A stretch of DNA of 64,000 nucleotides, from the NCBI RefSeq assembly GCF_000712295.1, contig NZ_JMKI01000031.1, positions 124,001 through 188,000 of the forward strand, read 5' to 3'. The notes below the pieces were generated by a model. That model did not search any database and was not told the DNA's origin. It saw only the letters and a program-made list of their open reading frames with translations. Each line of letters starts with the position of its first letter. Positions within the stretch are counted from its first letter, which is position 1. Positions 50,660 through 59,432 of the stretch are shown here, piece after piece. This stretch comes from Synergistes jonesii (GTDB lineage Bacteria > Synergistota > Synergistia > Synergistales > Synergistaceae). The translations under genes and the position numbers were made by a program.

Positions 50660-51532
50660 GTGCGGAACAACGACAACTATTGGTGGTATATAACGATAAA
50701 GGCCGACTCGTCGCAGGAGGACAACCTCTTCTCGATAGCGGACATTTCCGGAAGCATCGGCACCGAGATGCAGGAGCTGCCGGACGGCGCTTTGCGCCTT
50801 CGCGTCTACTACAGGAGCAGCGAGGAGATAGGCGCCTGGCGCGAGAGGCTGCTTGCCGTGATGAAGGTTTTCCCAGGCGTGGAAGTCGAGGACTGGGGAA
50901 AGATAGAGAATCAGCCTTGGAACGTCGCGGTCGAAGAGGCTTTCCCGCCTCTGCCGGTCGGCGGGCGCCTCGTCGTGCTCGCTCCGTGGCACAAGGGCTC
51001 CGAGCCGGCAGGCCGCGTCGCTCTTTACGTCAATCCGGGGAGCGCGTTCGGCACCGGCTATCACGAGAGCACTCAGATCGCCCTCGAACTGCTCGAAAAA
51101 TATATCAGAGAGGGCTGCGTCACGGCCGACATAGGCACGGGCTCCGGCATCCTGACGATCGGCGCGTTGAAGATGGGCGCTAAGTTCGCCTACGCGCGCG
51201 ATATAGACCCGACGGTCATCGAAGAGGCGCGCAAAAATTTCGAGCTGAATGAGCTCGACCCGCAGCAGATCGACCTCAAGACTGGCGATCTGCTGAAGGA
51301 TTTCGGCCACAGAGCCGACATCCTGACGGCCAACATACTGCTCGACCCGCTGACTACGATGTTGGCGGACGTTCCCGCGGCTATCGGCGGAGAAGGAGTC
51401 GCGATATTCTCGGGGATGCTGGAAAGGGAAAAGCCCGTATTTCTCTCCGCGCTCGCGGAGGCGGGCATGAGACCCATCGAAGAGCTCGCAAAAGGAGGGT
51501 GGTGGGGTGTCGCTGCCAAGGCTCAGGCTTGA
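50660..51532 (+). CDS. prmA: Ribosomal protein L11 methyltransferase
   Basis: 290 residues from GTG 50660 after AAAGGGG. N-terminal substrate domain (WWYITIKADSSQEDNLFSIAD) and methyltransferase domain with PGSAFGTGYHESTQIALELLE, VTADIGTGSGILTIGALKMGA and ADILTANILLDPL (NxLL in place of NPPY). Trimethylates ribosomal protein L11. rsmE starts within its last 26 bases, so translation is probably coupled. Confidence 0.93.
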   Translation: MRNNDNYWWYITIKADSSQEDNLFSIADISGSIGTEMQELPDGALRLRVYYRSSEEIGAWRERLLAVMKVFPGVEVEDWGKIENQPWNVAVEEAFPPLPVGGRLVVLAPWHKGSEPAGRVALYVNPGSAFGTGYHESTQIALELLEKYIREGCVTADIGTGSGILTIGALKMGAKFAYARDIDPTVIEEARKNFELNELDPQQIDLKTGDLLKDFGHRADILTANILLDPLTTMLADVPAAIGGEGVAIFSGMLEREKPVFLSALAEAGMRPIEELAKGGWWGVAAKAQA

Positions 51533-52232
51533 GGGGTGCCTCTTCGACGGCGAAGTCTGGCACGTCGGAGCGGAGGAAGCCCACCATCTGATTCGTGTGC
51601 GCAGATGCTACACCGGCTCGCTCGTCGAAGGGCTGCTGCGCGGCGAAAAGATAGAGCTGCGCCTCGAATGCGGCGGCGGCGAAGTGACGGCGCGCGAGCT
51701 GTCGAGGTGCGGTGAGGAAAAAATAATCCCGCGCGTCGAGCTGCTGCTGGGGCTTCTGAAAAACGACCAGCTCGACGACGCGCTGCGCTTCTGCGCCGAG
51801 ACCTGCGCCGCCGAGATACATCTGCTCGTGTGCGAGAGGAGCGTTCCGCGCTACGAAGGTGCGCGGCTCGCCGAGAAGATGACGCGCTGGCGCAGGATAC
51901 TCGACGAGGCTACGAAGCAGGCGGGCGCTGCGGCGCCGCCTCTTCTGCGCGAGCCTCGCGATTTTGAAAAATTCGATTTCGGCGCTCTGCCGAAGCAGCG
52001 CCTCGCCGCGATGCTTTCGCCGGATTCTAAGCCTCTGCGCCTTATAGAGATAGAAGAAAGCACCGTGCTTGCGATAGGCCCCGAAGGGGACTGGTCGCCG
52101 CGGGAGGGCGCGGAACTGATAGGAAACGGCTTCGTGCCGGTGACGCTCGGAAAAAGGATAATGCGCGCCAGCACCGCCGTCGCCGCCGGTTGCGCGGCGA
52201 TGCAGATGCTTCATGGACAGAGGAGACGATGA
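51507..52232 (+). CDS. rsmE: 16S rRNA (uracil-1498-N3) methyltransferase
   Basis: 241 residues from GTG 51507, seven bases after GGAGGG. N-terminal PUA-like domain (EEAHHLIRVRRCYTGSLVEGLLRGEKIELRLE) and a SPOUT fold with ATKQAGAAAPPLL (for EAxxQSxR), LAIGPEGDWSPREGAEL and VTLGKRIMRASTAVAAGCAA that form the knot binding SAM. The prmA-rsmE order is common in bacteria. Confidence 0.93.
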   Translation: MSLPRLRLEGCLFDGEVWHVGAEEAHHLIRVRRCYTGSLVEGLLRGEKIELRLECGGGEVTARELSRCGEEKIIPRVELLLGLLKNDQLDDALRFCAETCAAEIHLLVCERSVPRYEGARLAEKMTRWRRILDEATKQAGAAAPPLLREPRDFEKFDFGALPKQRLAAMLSPDSKPLRLIEIEESTVLAIGPEGDWSPREGAELIGNGFVPVTLGKRIMRASTAVAAGCAAMQMLHGQRRR

Positions 52233-52298
52233 CGTTATCGCGCCGCAGTAATTGCCGTCTTACTTTCTATCCGCTATCTGTTTTATTCGGCGGCTGAA

Positions 52299-53238
52299 AT
52301 GTTTATCAGCGCAAGCAGAAGAACCGACATATTACTCCGAATGGTTTTTCAACAGACTGAAAGCCGGCTTCGCTTTGGTGCGGAATCCAATGAACGCGAA
52401 GCAGATCAGCGAAATCAGCTTGACGCCCGACGTCGTCGACGGGTTTGTGTTTTGGACGAAAAACCCCGTGCCTATGTTGGACAAGCTTAAGCAGCTGGGA
52501 AACTACGGCTATCAAGATAGCTACTACTTTCAATTCACAGTGAATTCTTACGGCAAAGAAATCGAAAGAGGCGTGCCGTCAAAGAAAAACCGCGTAATTC
52601 CGGCATTCGCAGCCCTTTCTGATATGATAGGTCCGGAGAGGGTGATTTGGCGCTATGACCCGATTTTTGTAAACAAGACCTACAACGTCGAATACCATGT
52701 TAAATATTTTGAGGAACTTGCAAAGCGTTTATCGAAATATACTAAAAAGTGCACCTTCAGCTTTTTGGATTTTTACAGAAATACCGAGAGAAATATCTCG
52801 GGACTTGATATCGAGCCGTTCACGCCGGAGATTCAAGAAAATATCGCTGCAAGATTGGCCGAAATCGCGCGCCGATACAATTTGGCGATCGACGCCTGCG
52901 CTGAAGCCGTTGATTTAGAAAAATACGGCATTCAGCGCGCAAGATGCATCGACGACAGATTATTCGGCAAGCTGCTCAACCGCAGGCTGAACGTCAAAAA
53001 AGATGAAAACCGGCGCGCCTATTGCGGGTGCGCCGAGAGCGTCGATATAGGGGCCTACAACGGCTGTAAAAACGGATGCCTCTATTGTTACGCGAATTTT
53101 TCATCGAAGAGCGCGGCGAAAAATTTTTGCAGGCACGACCCCAATTCCCCGCTACTTTTCGGAGAGCTTGGAGAGGGCGAAATGCCTAAGAAGCGAAAGA
53201 TGGAAAAACACTCCGCCGGACAGACGACGATCTTTTGA
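52299..53238 (+). pseudogene. DUF1848 radical-SAM-like gene with a frameshift near the start
   Basis: The first frame from ATG 52299 reads MFISASRRTDI, the family's usual start, and then leaves frame. The rest continues from YYSEWFFNRLKAGFALVRNPMNAKQIS in the +1 register to the stop at 53238. Compared with the usual ...RRTDIPAYYSEW, eight bases seem missing around 52334, where CATA-type direct repeats would favour slippage. The remaining 300 residues are intact, with CKNGCLYC (CxxxCxxC) near the C-terminus fitting a 4Fe-4S site. No good ribosome site precedes ATG 52299. Either a recent mutation or a base-calling error. Confidence 0.8.
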
Positions 53239-53249
53239 ATGCGCCGCGC

Positions 53250-53357
53250 GGCGCCTCATTTATCTTTTATGTTTTTATCACACGGATTTGCTCAGTGCTG
53301 ACGCCCTTCGCTTTTTTTACTGTGAGCGGCGTCAGCCGCGAACAGATCCGCGTGACG
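53250..53357 (+). repeat. MITE-like repeat, copy 2 (inverted)
   Basis: Reverse complement of the element at 3553-3648: ends ATCACACGGATTTG (53277-53290) and CAGATCCGCGTGAC (53342-53355), with the flank ATCTTTTATGTTTTT at 53262-53276 shared with copy 1. Core differs at several positions. It lies between the end of the DUF1848 gene and the end of the FAD dehydrogenase gene. Confidence 0.7.
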
Positions 53358-53365
53358 TTTTATCT

Positions 53366-54790
53366 TTATTGCAGCTTGAAGAACATCTTTCCGGGATTTA
53401 AAATGTTCTGCGGGTCGAAGGCTTTTTTTATCCCCCTCATTATCTCGAGCTCCGCGGGCGTTTTGTTTTCGGTCAACACCTTCTGCTTGACGTGGCCGAC
53501 GCCGTGCTCTCCGCTGCCGACGCCGCCGAGCGATATCGCCTCGTTTATCAGCGCGCTGAAAAATTCCTCGGCGTAGGAGGCCCAGCGCTCCGGCGTCATA
53601 CCCTCCGGCTTCAGAGGGATCGGGTGCAGGTTGCCGTCTCCGATGTGCGAGATGATGCCTATCTCGACGTTCCACTCGCCGCTTATCCTTTTGATGCGGC
53701 GCAGCATCTCGGGCACCGCCGAAAGGGGCACCATCAGGTCGCCGGAGGCGCAGGCGTAGGGGTCGCGCGCGCGCATCCCCTCGAGGCCGTTCTGCCTCAC
53801 GTTCCACATCGCCGCGGAATCCGTGCGGCTCTCGGCGACGAAGACTTCGAAGGCGCCGCCCTCAAGGCAGATTTTACCGACGGTCTCGTAGCCCTCTTCG
53901 AGCTGCTCGTCCGTGTCGCCCTCTACCTGTATCAGAAGATAGCCCTCGCTGCGTTCCTGCTCGGGCAGCGCGCAGCCGAGATATTCGGTCGTGTATTTCA
54001 CGAGGTTCCTGTCCATGAATTCGCAGGAGATTATGCGGCGTCCGGAGCCTATCACCTTCGCGACGCTCTCGACGAGCTTTTCGACGTCTGGGTAACAGGC
54101 TAAGAGGTTCACGACCTTGCCGGGCTTCGGTTCGAGGTTGACGATGAGCTTCGTGGCGATCGCAAGAGTTCCCTCGCTTCCTGCGAGCAGGTTCAAAAGG
54201 CTGTAGCCCCACGTGTCCTTGCGGAAGCGCCCGCCGAGATGCAAAATTTCGCCCGACGCGAGCACGACCTCCGCGCCGAGGACGTGGCGGCGCGTGCTGC
54301 CGTAGCGTATGACCTTGCCGCCGCCGGCGTTCGTCGCGAAGTTTCCGCCGATGAAGCTCGTCTCCGTGCTCATCGGATAGCCCGCGTACAAAAAACCTTC
54401 GGCCGCGGCGGCGCGGCAGAGGTCGTTCGTCACGACTCCCGGCTCGACGACTGCGACGCGGTTGATTTTATCTATCTCGAGGATTTTGTTCATTCGTTCG
54501 AGCGAGAGGACGACGCCGCCCGCGAGCGGCACGGCCCCGCCGTTCAGCCCGCTGCCCGCGCCGCGCGGCGTCACGGGTATGCGGTATTTGCTCGCGATCT
54601 TCATGACGGAGGAGACCTGCTCCGTGTTCCGCGGCCTGACGACGGCCTCGGGCATATGCCCCCATACGCGCCCCGCCTGGTCGTAAGCGTAGTTTTCCAG
54701 CGCGTCTGCGTCTATAATGGCGGCGGCGCGCCCGACCGCGGAGGCGAGCTCTTCGAAAATTTCTTTTGTCAGCGAGCCGTAGCCCATCAC
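53366..54790 (-). CDS. FAD-binding 2-hydroxyacid dehydrogenase (GlcD/LctD-like)
   Basis: 474 residues. FAD-binding type 4 domain: VVRPRNTEQVSSVMKIASKYRIPVTPRGAGSGLNGGAVPLAGGVVLSLERMNKI and TNAGGGKVIRYGSTRRHVLGAEVVLASGEI, then the FAD-oxidase C-terminal domain with ISHIGDGNLHPIP and GGVGSGEHGVGHVKQKVL. Such enzymes oxidise D-lactate or glycolate-type hydroxyacids. Its gene follows etfB and etfA with a four-base overlap; the same order (lctB-lctC-lctD) encodes the electron-confurcating lactate dehydrogenase/Etf complex of Acetobacterium, so electrons probably pass to EtfAB. Confidence 0.9.
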   Translation of the reverse strand: MMGYGSLTKEIFEELASAVGRAAAIIDADALENYAYDQAGRVWGHMPEAVVRPRNTEQVSSVMKIASKYRIPVTPRGAGSGLNGGAVPLAGGVVLSLERMNKILEIDKINRVAVVEPGVVTNDLCRAAAAEGFLYAGYPMSTETSFIGGNFATNAGGGKVIRYGSTRRHVLGAEVVLASGEILHLGGRFRKDTWGYSLLNLLAGSEGTLAIATKLIVNLEPKPGKVVNLLACYPDVEKLVESVAKVIGSGRRIISCEFMDRNLVKYTTEYLGCALPEQERSEGYLLIQVEGDTDEQLEEGYETVGKICLEGGAFEVFVAESRTDSAAMWNVRQNGLEGMRARDPYACASGDLMVPLSAVPEMLRRIKRISGEWNVEIGIISHIGDGNLHPIPLKPEGMTPERWASYAEEFFSALINEAISLGGVGSGEHGVGHVKQKVLTENKTPAELEIMRGIKKAFDPQNILNPGKMFFKLQ

Positions 54791-55785
54791 CGAAGGCCTT
54801 TGTATTTTTTCACGGCCTCGATGAGCCCGCCCAGCATCTCCATCGCGTCGCCCTGCACCGCCAGGTCCGCGACGCGGAAGATCGGCGCTTCGGGGTCCTG
54901 GTTCACCGCGACGATCGTCTCGGCCCCGCTCATTCCGGCGATGTGCTGCACGGCGCCGGAGATGCCGAACGCGAGGTAAAGGCGCGGCGTGACGGATTTG
55001 CCGGAGAGCCCGACCTGCGCGGAGTAGGGGGCCCAGCCGAGGTCGACCGCCATGCGCGACGCTCCGACGCTGCCGCCGAGCAGGCGAGCGAGCTCTTCGA
55101 GGCGCGCGAAGTTTTTCGCGTTCTTCATCCCCTTGCCGCCGGAGACGATGATCTCGGCTTCCTGCAGCGGCAGCCCGACGCTCTTTTCCGCTTCGAACTT
55201 TATGAATTTGACGAGGGATTCGAGCAGCTCTTTCTTCGGCGCAAATTCAATCGTTTCGCATTCGCGCGACGCGTCGGGCGAAAGGGGGCGCTTCGACTTC
55301 GGGCGCACCGTGCACATCTGCGGGTCGCGCCCCTTAGTCTTGATGTCCGCCATCACGTTGCCGCCTATCGCCGGGCGCGTCTGTATCAGCCGCTTCGATT
55401 CTCTGTCGATCGCCAGCTCCGTGCAGTCGGCGGTGAGGCCGCAGCCTATGCGCGAGCTGAGCATCGGCATGACGGTACGCCCCTGCGTCGTGGCGGAGGC
55501 GATGAGAATCGAAGGCTTGTATTTTTCTATCATCTCCGCGAGCGTCGCGGACGTTATGTCGGCTTTGAAATTTTCAAACTCCGGAGCGTCGGCGACGTAG
55601 ACCTTGTCGGCCCCGTAAGCGGCGAGCGACGCCGACTGCTCCTTTATCCCGCTGCCGACGACCACGCTCGCGAGCGGCGCGCCGAGCGCGTCGGCAAGCT
55701 CTTTGCCCCACGCGAGGAGTTCGCGCGACACGGGATGTATCTTTCCTCCGCGGACTTCCGCGAGAGTCCAGACCTCGGCGCTCAT
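54787..55785 (-). CDS. etfA: Electron transfer flavoprotein alpha subunit
   Basis: 332 residues from ATG 55785 (MSAEVWTLAEV), nine bases after GGAGG that sits in the end of etfB. C-terminal FAD site: LLGGSVGASRMAVDLGWAPYSAQVGLSGKSVTPRLYLAFGISGAVQHIAGMSGAETIVAVNQDPEAPIF is the ETF-alpha signature. It lacks the extra ferredoxin-like N-terminal domain of the Acetobacterium LctC subunit. Works with EtfB and the FAD dehydrogenase. Confidence 0.93.
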   Translation of the reverse strand: MSAEVWTLAEVRGGKIHPVSRELLAWGKELADALGAPLASVVVGSGIKEQSASLAAYGADKVYVADAPEFENFKADITSATLAEMIEKYKPSILIASATTQGRTVMPMLSSRIGCGLTADCTELAIDRESKRLIQTRPAIGGNVMADIKTKGRDPQMCTVRPKSKRPLSPDASRECETIEFAPKKELLESLVKFIKFEAEKSVGLPLQEAEIIVSGGKGMKNAKNFARLEELARLLGGSVGASRMAVDLGWAPYSAQVGLSGKSVTPRLYLAFGISGAVQHIAGMSGAETIVAVNQDPEAPIFRVADLAVQGDAMEMLGGLIEAVKKYKGLR

Positions 55786-55786
55786 T

Positions 55787-56599
55787 TCACACCGCCTCCG
55801 CTTTTTCAAGGCAGTTTTTATCTTCGAATATTTTCATTATCTCGCCTATCGCCGCGTCTATGCCGTCGGCCGCGGCTATTCTGCGGCCGCAGCGCGTCAC
55901 CTTCGGGTAGGTGACGTTTACGACCTGGGTCGCCGAGCCTGTGAGCCCCGTCTCCTCGGCCGCCATCGAAATGTCGTCCGCCGTCAGAATCTCGACGTCC
56001 GCCTTCTTAGCGCGAAGCTTGCCGGAGAGCGTGCAGAGACGCGGGACGTTCATCTCCTTGACCGGGATGACCATCGCCGGGAGCTTAGCCTCGACGGTCT
56101 CGTGCCCGCCCTCCACCGCGCGGACGACGCGGACCTTTTCGCCGCTCAGCTCTTCGATCGCGCTCACGTAGGAGAGCACGCTCGCCCCGAGCAGTTCGGC
56201 GCAGGCCGGGCCTACCTGCCCTGTCTCCCCGTCCGTAGCGCGTTCGCCTGCGAGCAGCAGGTCGAAGGGGCCGGCCTTTTTTATCGCGCGCGCGAGCGTT
56301 CGCGCCGTCGCGAGGGTGTCGGCTCCGCCGAACTTTCTGTCCGATAGCAGCAGGCCGTCGTCCGCTCCCATCGCTATCGCATAGCGCACGGCCTTTTGAG
56401 CGGTCATCGGCCCCATGCTGATCGCGGTGATCGACGCATCTTGGCGCGCCTCTTTGATTCTCACCGCCGCCTCGACGGCGTGCAGGTCGAGCGGATTGAG
56501 CTCGGCATCTACGCCATCGCGTATCATAGTGCCCGTCTTTTCATCTATTTTGACGGTGTCCACGGCAGGCACCTGTTTCACAAGCACAGCAATTTTCAA
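55787..56599 (-). CDS. etfB: Electron transfer flavoprotein beta subunit
   Basis: 270 residues from TTG 56599 (read LKIAVLVKQVPAVDTVKID), eight bases after GGAGG; the longer upstream frame is shadow. ELNPLDLHAVEAAVRIKEA, AMGADDGLLLSDRKFGGADTLATARTLARAIK, LLLAGERATDGETGQVGPACAELLG and the later AKLPAMVIPVKEMNVPR are ETF-beta motifs; the DGETGQVGP stretch binds the second cofactor (FAD in bifurcating ETFs, AMP in others). First gene of the etfB-etfA-dehydrogenase operon. Confidence 0.93.
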   Translation of the reverse strand: MKIAVLVKQVPAVDTVKIDEKTGTMIRDGVDAELNPLDLHAVEAAVRIKEARQDASITAISMGPMTAQKAVRYAIAMGADDGLLLSDRKFGGADTLATARTLARAIKKAGPFDLLLAGERATDGETGQVGPACAELLGASVLSYVSAIEELSGEKVRVVRAVEGGHETVEAKLPAMVIPVKEMNVPRLCTLSGKLRAKKADVEILTADDISMAAEETGLTGSATQVVNVTYPKVTRCGRRIAAADGIDAAIGEIMKIFEDKNCLEKAEAV

Positions 56600-56774
56600 A
56601 GTTCCTTCCTCCTTTTGAGGAAAATAAATACTTGCAGAAAGTAACGATATACTAAAGCGTGCCGCTGCGTCAAGTTTTTCGGGCATATTTTGCGGCGGCG
56701 GGACGGCGCGGGATGCGCGCGTTAATAAAAATATTTTTAAAAATGTTGGAAAAACTTCCCCGAGGGCTTCACAC

Positions 56775-56797
56775 AACACTATATATAGTGTTATAAT
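56775..56797 (+). promoter_or_regulatory. NrdR box and -10 element of the nrdRDG operon
   Basis: AACACTATATATAGTGTT (56775-56792) is a perfect palindrome that matches the NrdR-box consensus ACACTATATATAGTGT. TATAAT (56792-56797) overlaps its end. Only one box is clear, while many NrdR promoters have two about 30 bases apart. The repressor gene itself follows at 56838, so the operon is self-controlled. Confidence 0.88.
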
Positions 56798-56837
56798 TTT
56801 TTTAGCACGGTACACGTAGCGGCTGGAGGAAACTGAG

Positions 56838-57314
56838 ATGAAATGCCCCATTTGCGGCGCAGCTGAAACGAGAGTGATAGAGACACGCAGCTCTGACGAA
56901 GGGCGTGTCAACCGCCGGAGGCGCGAATGTCCCGAATGCTCCGCGCGTTTTACCACTTACGAGCGCCTGGAGGAAAAAGGCTATCTCTGGGTGGTCAAAA
57001 AGGACGGAAGGCGCGAGGCTTTCGACCGCGCGAAGATCATCAGGGGGCTCCAGCACGCCTGCGAGAAGCTTCCCGTGGCGCTTGAAACGCTCGAGGAAGC
57101 CGCCGACCGCATCGAGGAGCGCGTGCGCAGCACCGGACAGGGAGAAATCCCTACTGCTATGATAGGAGAGATGGCGGCTGAGGAACTGCGAGGAATCAAT
57201 AAAGTCGCCTATGTGAGATTTGCGTCGGTCTACAAGGAGTTTACCGACATATCGAGCTTCACGCATGAAATAGCGCGGCTGTTGGATGACAAGGAGGCAC
57301 ACCGCAATGGTTGA
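56838..57314 (+). CDS. nrdR: Transcriptional repressor NrdR
   Basis: 158 residues. Zinc ribbon MKCPICGAAETRVIETRSSDEGRVNRRRRECPECSARFTTYERLE (four Cys, in CPIC and CPEC) and ATP-cone (WVVKKDGRREAFDRAKIIRGLQHACEKLPV). It senses nucleotide state through ATP/dATP and represses ribonucleotide reductase genes. GGAGG is six bases before ATG. Overlaps nrdD by eight bases. Confidence 0.96.
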   Translation: MKCPICGAAETRVIETRSSDEGRVNRRRRECPECSARFTTYERLEEKGYLWVVKKDGRREAFDRAKIIRGLQHACEKLPVALETLEEAADRIEERVRSTGQGEIPTAMIGEMAAEELRGINKVAYVRFASVYKEFTDISSFTHEIARLLDDKEAHRNG

Positions 57315-59430
57315 GGATTTGAATACCCGCTTCGGAAAGCAGAAGCAATTATTTGAGAGCGGCGGCGAGTCTACGGATCTCGCGCTGATGGTCGACGCGC
57401 TCGCCCAAGAGGAGCGCTCGCCGTGGGACGCGGGGAGGATCCGCGACGCGCTCATCGTAGAAGCGGGGGTCGATCCCGCGACCGCCGAGAGCATCGCCAT
57501 CGAGGTCGAGGAGGATCTGATGAAGTACGGGCGCAGCAAGGTCACGACTTCGATAATACGCGAAATGGTGAACGTAAAGCTGTTCCAGCGCGGTCTTGAT
57601 TCGAAGCTGAAGGACCATTCGCGCATAGGCCTTCCGATTCACGACCTTGAGACGATGATGTTCAATAAAAACAAAGAGAACAGCAACACGAGCCACAACC
57701 CGGAGTCGATAAACCTATCGATCGCCGAGATGGTGCTGAAGGAGTACGCTTTGACGAAGGTCTTCTCAAAGGACGTCGCGGACGCCCACCTGAGCGGCGA
57801 CATACACCTCCACGACCTCGGCATGGTGAACCGCCCCTACTGCTCCGGGCAGAGCGTCGCCTACGTCGCGCGCTACGGCCTGAACATCCCGTCGATCACG
57901 AGCGTTTCCAATCCCGCGAAGCACGCCGACGTGCTGCTCGCCCATATGCTGAAGATGACGTCGGTGCTTCAGAACCACTTCGCCGGCGCTATCGGCTGGG
58001 ATGCGGTGAATATGTTCTTCGCCCCTTACACGGTCGGCTGGGATTACGGCCAGTATCTGCAGCTGGCCCAGCAGCTTATCTTTGAGTTCAACCAGCTCGC
58101 CGGAGGGCGCGGCGGGCAGGTCGCCTTCACAGACGTGAACCTCTACTACGAAATTCCGAATCACTTCCGCGAAGTCCCGGCGATCGGGCCTGGCGGGAAG
58201 TTCACCGGCAAGACCTACGCGGATTACGCGAAAGAAGCGAAGATGTTCCTGCGCGCGCTCTTCGACGTCTACATGAAGGGCGACAGCCGGGGGCAGCCCT
58301 TCTTCTTCCCGAAGCCGCTGCTCCACATCACCGATTACTTCTTCAAAGAAGAGGGCTGGGAGGAGTGCCTCGATCAGGCGTGCCGCCTCTCCTCGGAAAA
58401 GGGCAACACCTATTACGTCTTCGACCGCGGCGGGGTCGCCAAGCTCTCCGAATGCTGCCGCCTCTCCTTCGAGCTCACGCCGGAAGACCTCGACGAGGCG
58501 AAACACCCGTGGAAGATGCGCTACTGCGCGCTGCAGAACATCACGCTGAACCTGCCGCGCGCGGCTTACCGCGCGGGCGGCGACGACGAACTGCTCTTCG
58601 ACATAATAGACGAGGAGATGGAGCTTGCCGCGAAGGCGCACCTGCAGAAGCGCGAGTTCATAAAGAACATATTGGAGCTCGGCGGGAAGGGGCCCCTTGC
58701 GGCGCTCTGCGTTTCGCACGACGACGAGCCGTACCTCAGGATGCGCAAGGCGAGCCACCTGATCGGCATACTCGGCCTGAACGAGATGGTGCAGGCGATG
58801 ACGGGCTCTCAGCTCCACGAGAGCGACGAGGCCGCGGCGCTCGGCCGCGCGGCGGTACAGTACATGGACCTGAAATGCCAGCAGCTTTCCGAACGCTTAG
58901 GGCTGAAGTTCGTGCTCGAACAGACGCCAGCGGAGAGCACGGCGCTGCGCTTCGCGAAGCTCGACCTCCGCGCGTGGCCCGACGTCGCGAAAAAGTACGT
59001 CAAGGGCGATTTGACGACGGGCGAGATATACTACACGAACAGCACTCATCTGAATTACGGCCTTGCGCAGGACCCGATCGACAAGGTCATGCGCGAAGGC
59101 GAGCTGCACCCGATGATAAAGGCCGGCGCTATCACGCACGTATGGATGGGCGAACACAAGCCGGAGCCGAGTGCGCTTGCGTCGTTCGTCGTCAAGACCT
59201 TCAAATATTCGCAGAACGCGCAGGTGGCCTTCAGCCCCGAATTTACCATCTGCAACGAGTGCAGCCATATAGAGCGCGGCCTTTCCGGCCGCTGCGCGCT
59301 CTGCGGCTCGGAGGACGTCGACGGGATCACGCGCGTCACCGGCTACTTCACGCGCACGTCGTCGTGGAACGCCGGAAAGCGCGGAGAGCTGAAGGATCGC
59401 GCGCGCCGTCCCGTTACGATGGCGAAATAG
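57307..59430 (+). CDS. nrdD: Anaerobic ribonucleoside-triphosphate reductase
   Basis: 707 residues from ATG 57307, nine bases after AAGGAGG. N-terminal ATP-cone-like helices, then NSNTSHNPESINLSIAEMV, GDIHLHDLGMVNRPYCSGQS, ... and C-terminal zinc site CNECSHIERGLSGRCALCG followed by the glycyl-radical segment RVTGYFTRTSSWNAGKRGE (Gly of RVTGY). It makes deoxynucleotides without oxygen. Its activase NrdG follows by two bases. Confidence 0.96.
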   Translation: MVEDLNTRFGKQKQLFESGGESTDLALMVDALAQEERSPWDAGRIRDALIVEAGVDPATAESIAIEVEEDLMKYGRSKVTTSIIREMVNVKLFQRGLDSKLKDHSRIGLPIHDLETMMFNKNKENSNTSHNPESINLSIAEMVLKEYALTKVFSKDVADAHLSGDIHLHDLGMVNRPYCSGQSVAYVARYGLNIPSITSVSNPAKHADVLLAHMLKMTSVLQNHFAGAIGWDAVNMFFAPYTVGWDYGQYLQLAQQLIFEFNQLAGGRGGQVAFTDVNLYYEIPNHFREVPAIGPGGKFTGKTYADYAKEAKMFLRALFDVYMKGDSRGQPFFFPKPLLHITDYFFKEEGWEECLDQACRLSSEKGNTYYVFDRGGVAKLSECCRLSFELTPEDLDEAKHPWKMRYCALQNITLNLPRAAYRAGGDDELLFDIIDEEMELAAKAHLQKREFIKNILELGGKGPLAALCVSHDDEPYLRMRKASHLIGILGLNEMVQAMTGSQLHESDEAAALGRAAVQYMDLKCQQLSERLGLKFVLEQTPAESTALRFAKLDLRAWPDVAKKYVKGDLTTGEIYYTNSTHLNYGLAQDPIDKVMREGELHPMIKAGAITHVWMGEHKPEPSALASFVVKTFKYSQNAQVAFSPEFTICNECSHIERGLSGRCALCGSEDVDGITRVTGYFTRTSSWNAGKRGELKDRARRPVTMAK

Positions 59431-59432
59431 GA

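Noticed and set aside
58365-59432. Upstream extension of the nrdG frame through nrdD
   Set aside because: Out-of-frame reading of nrdD; NrdG starts at ATG 59433 two bases after the nrdD stop.
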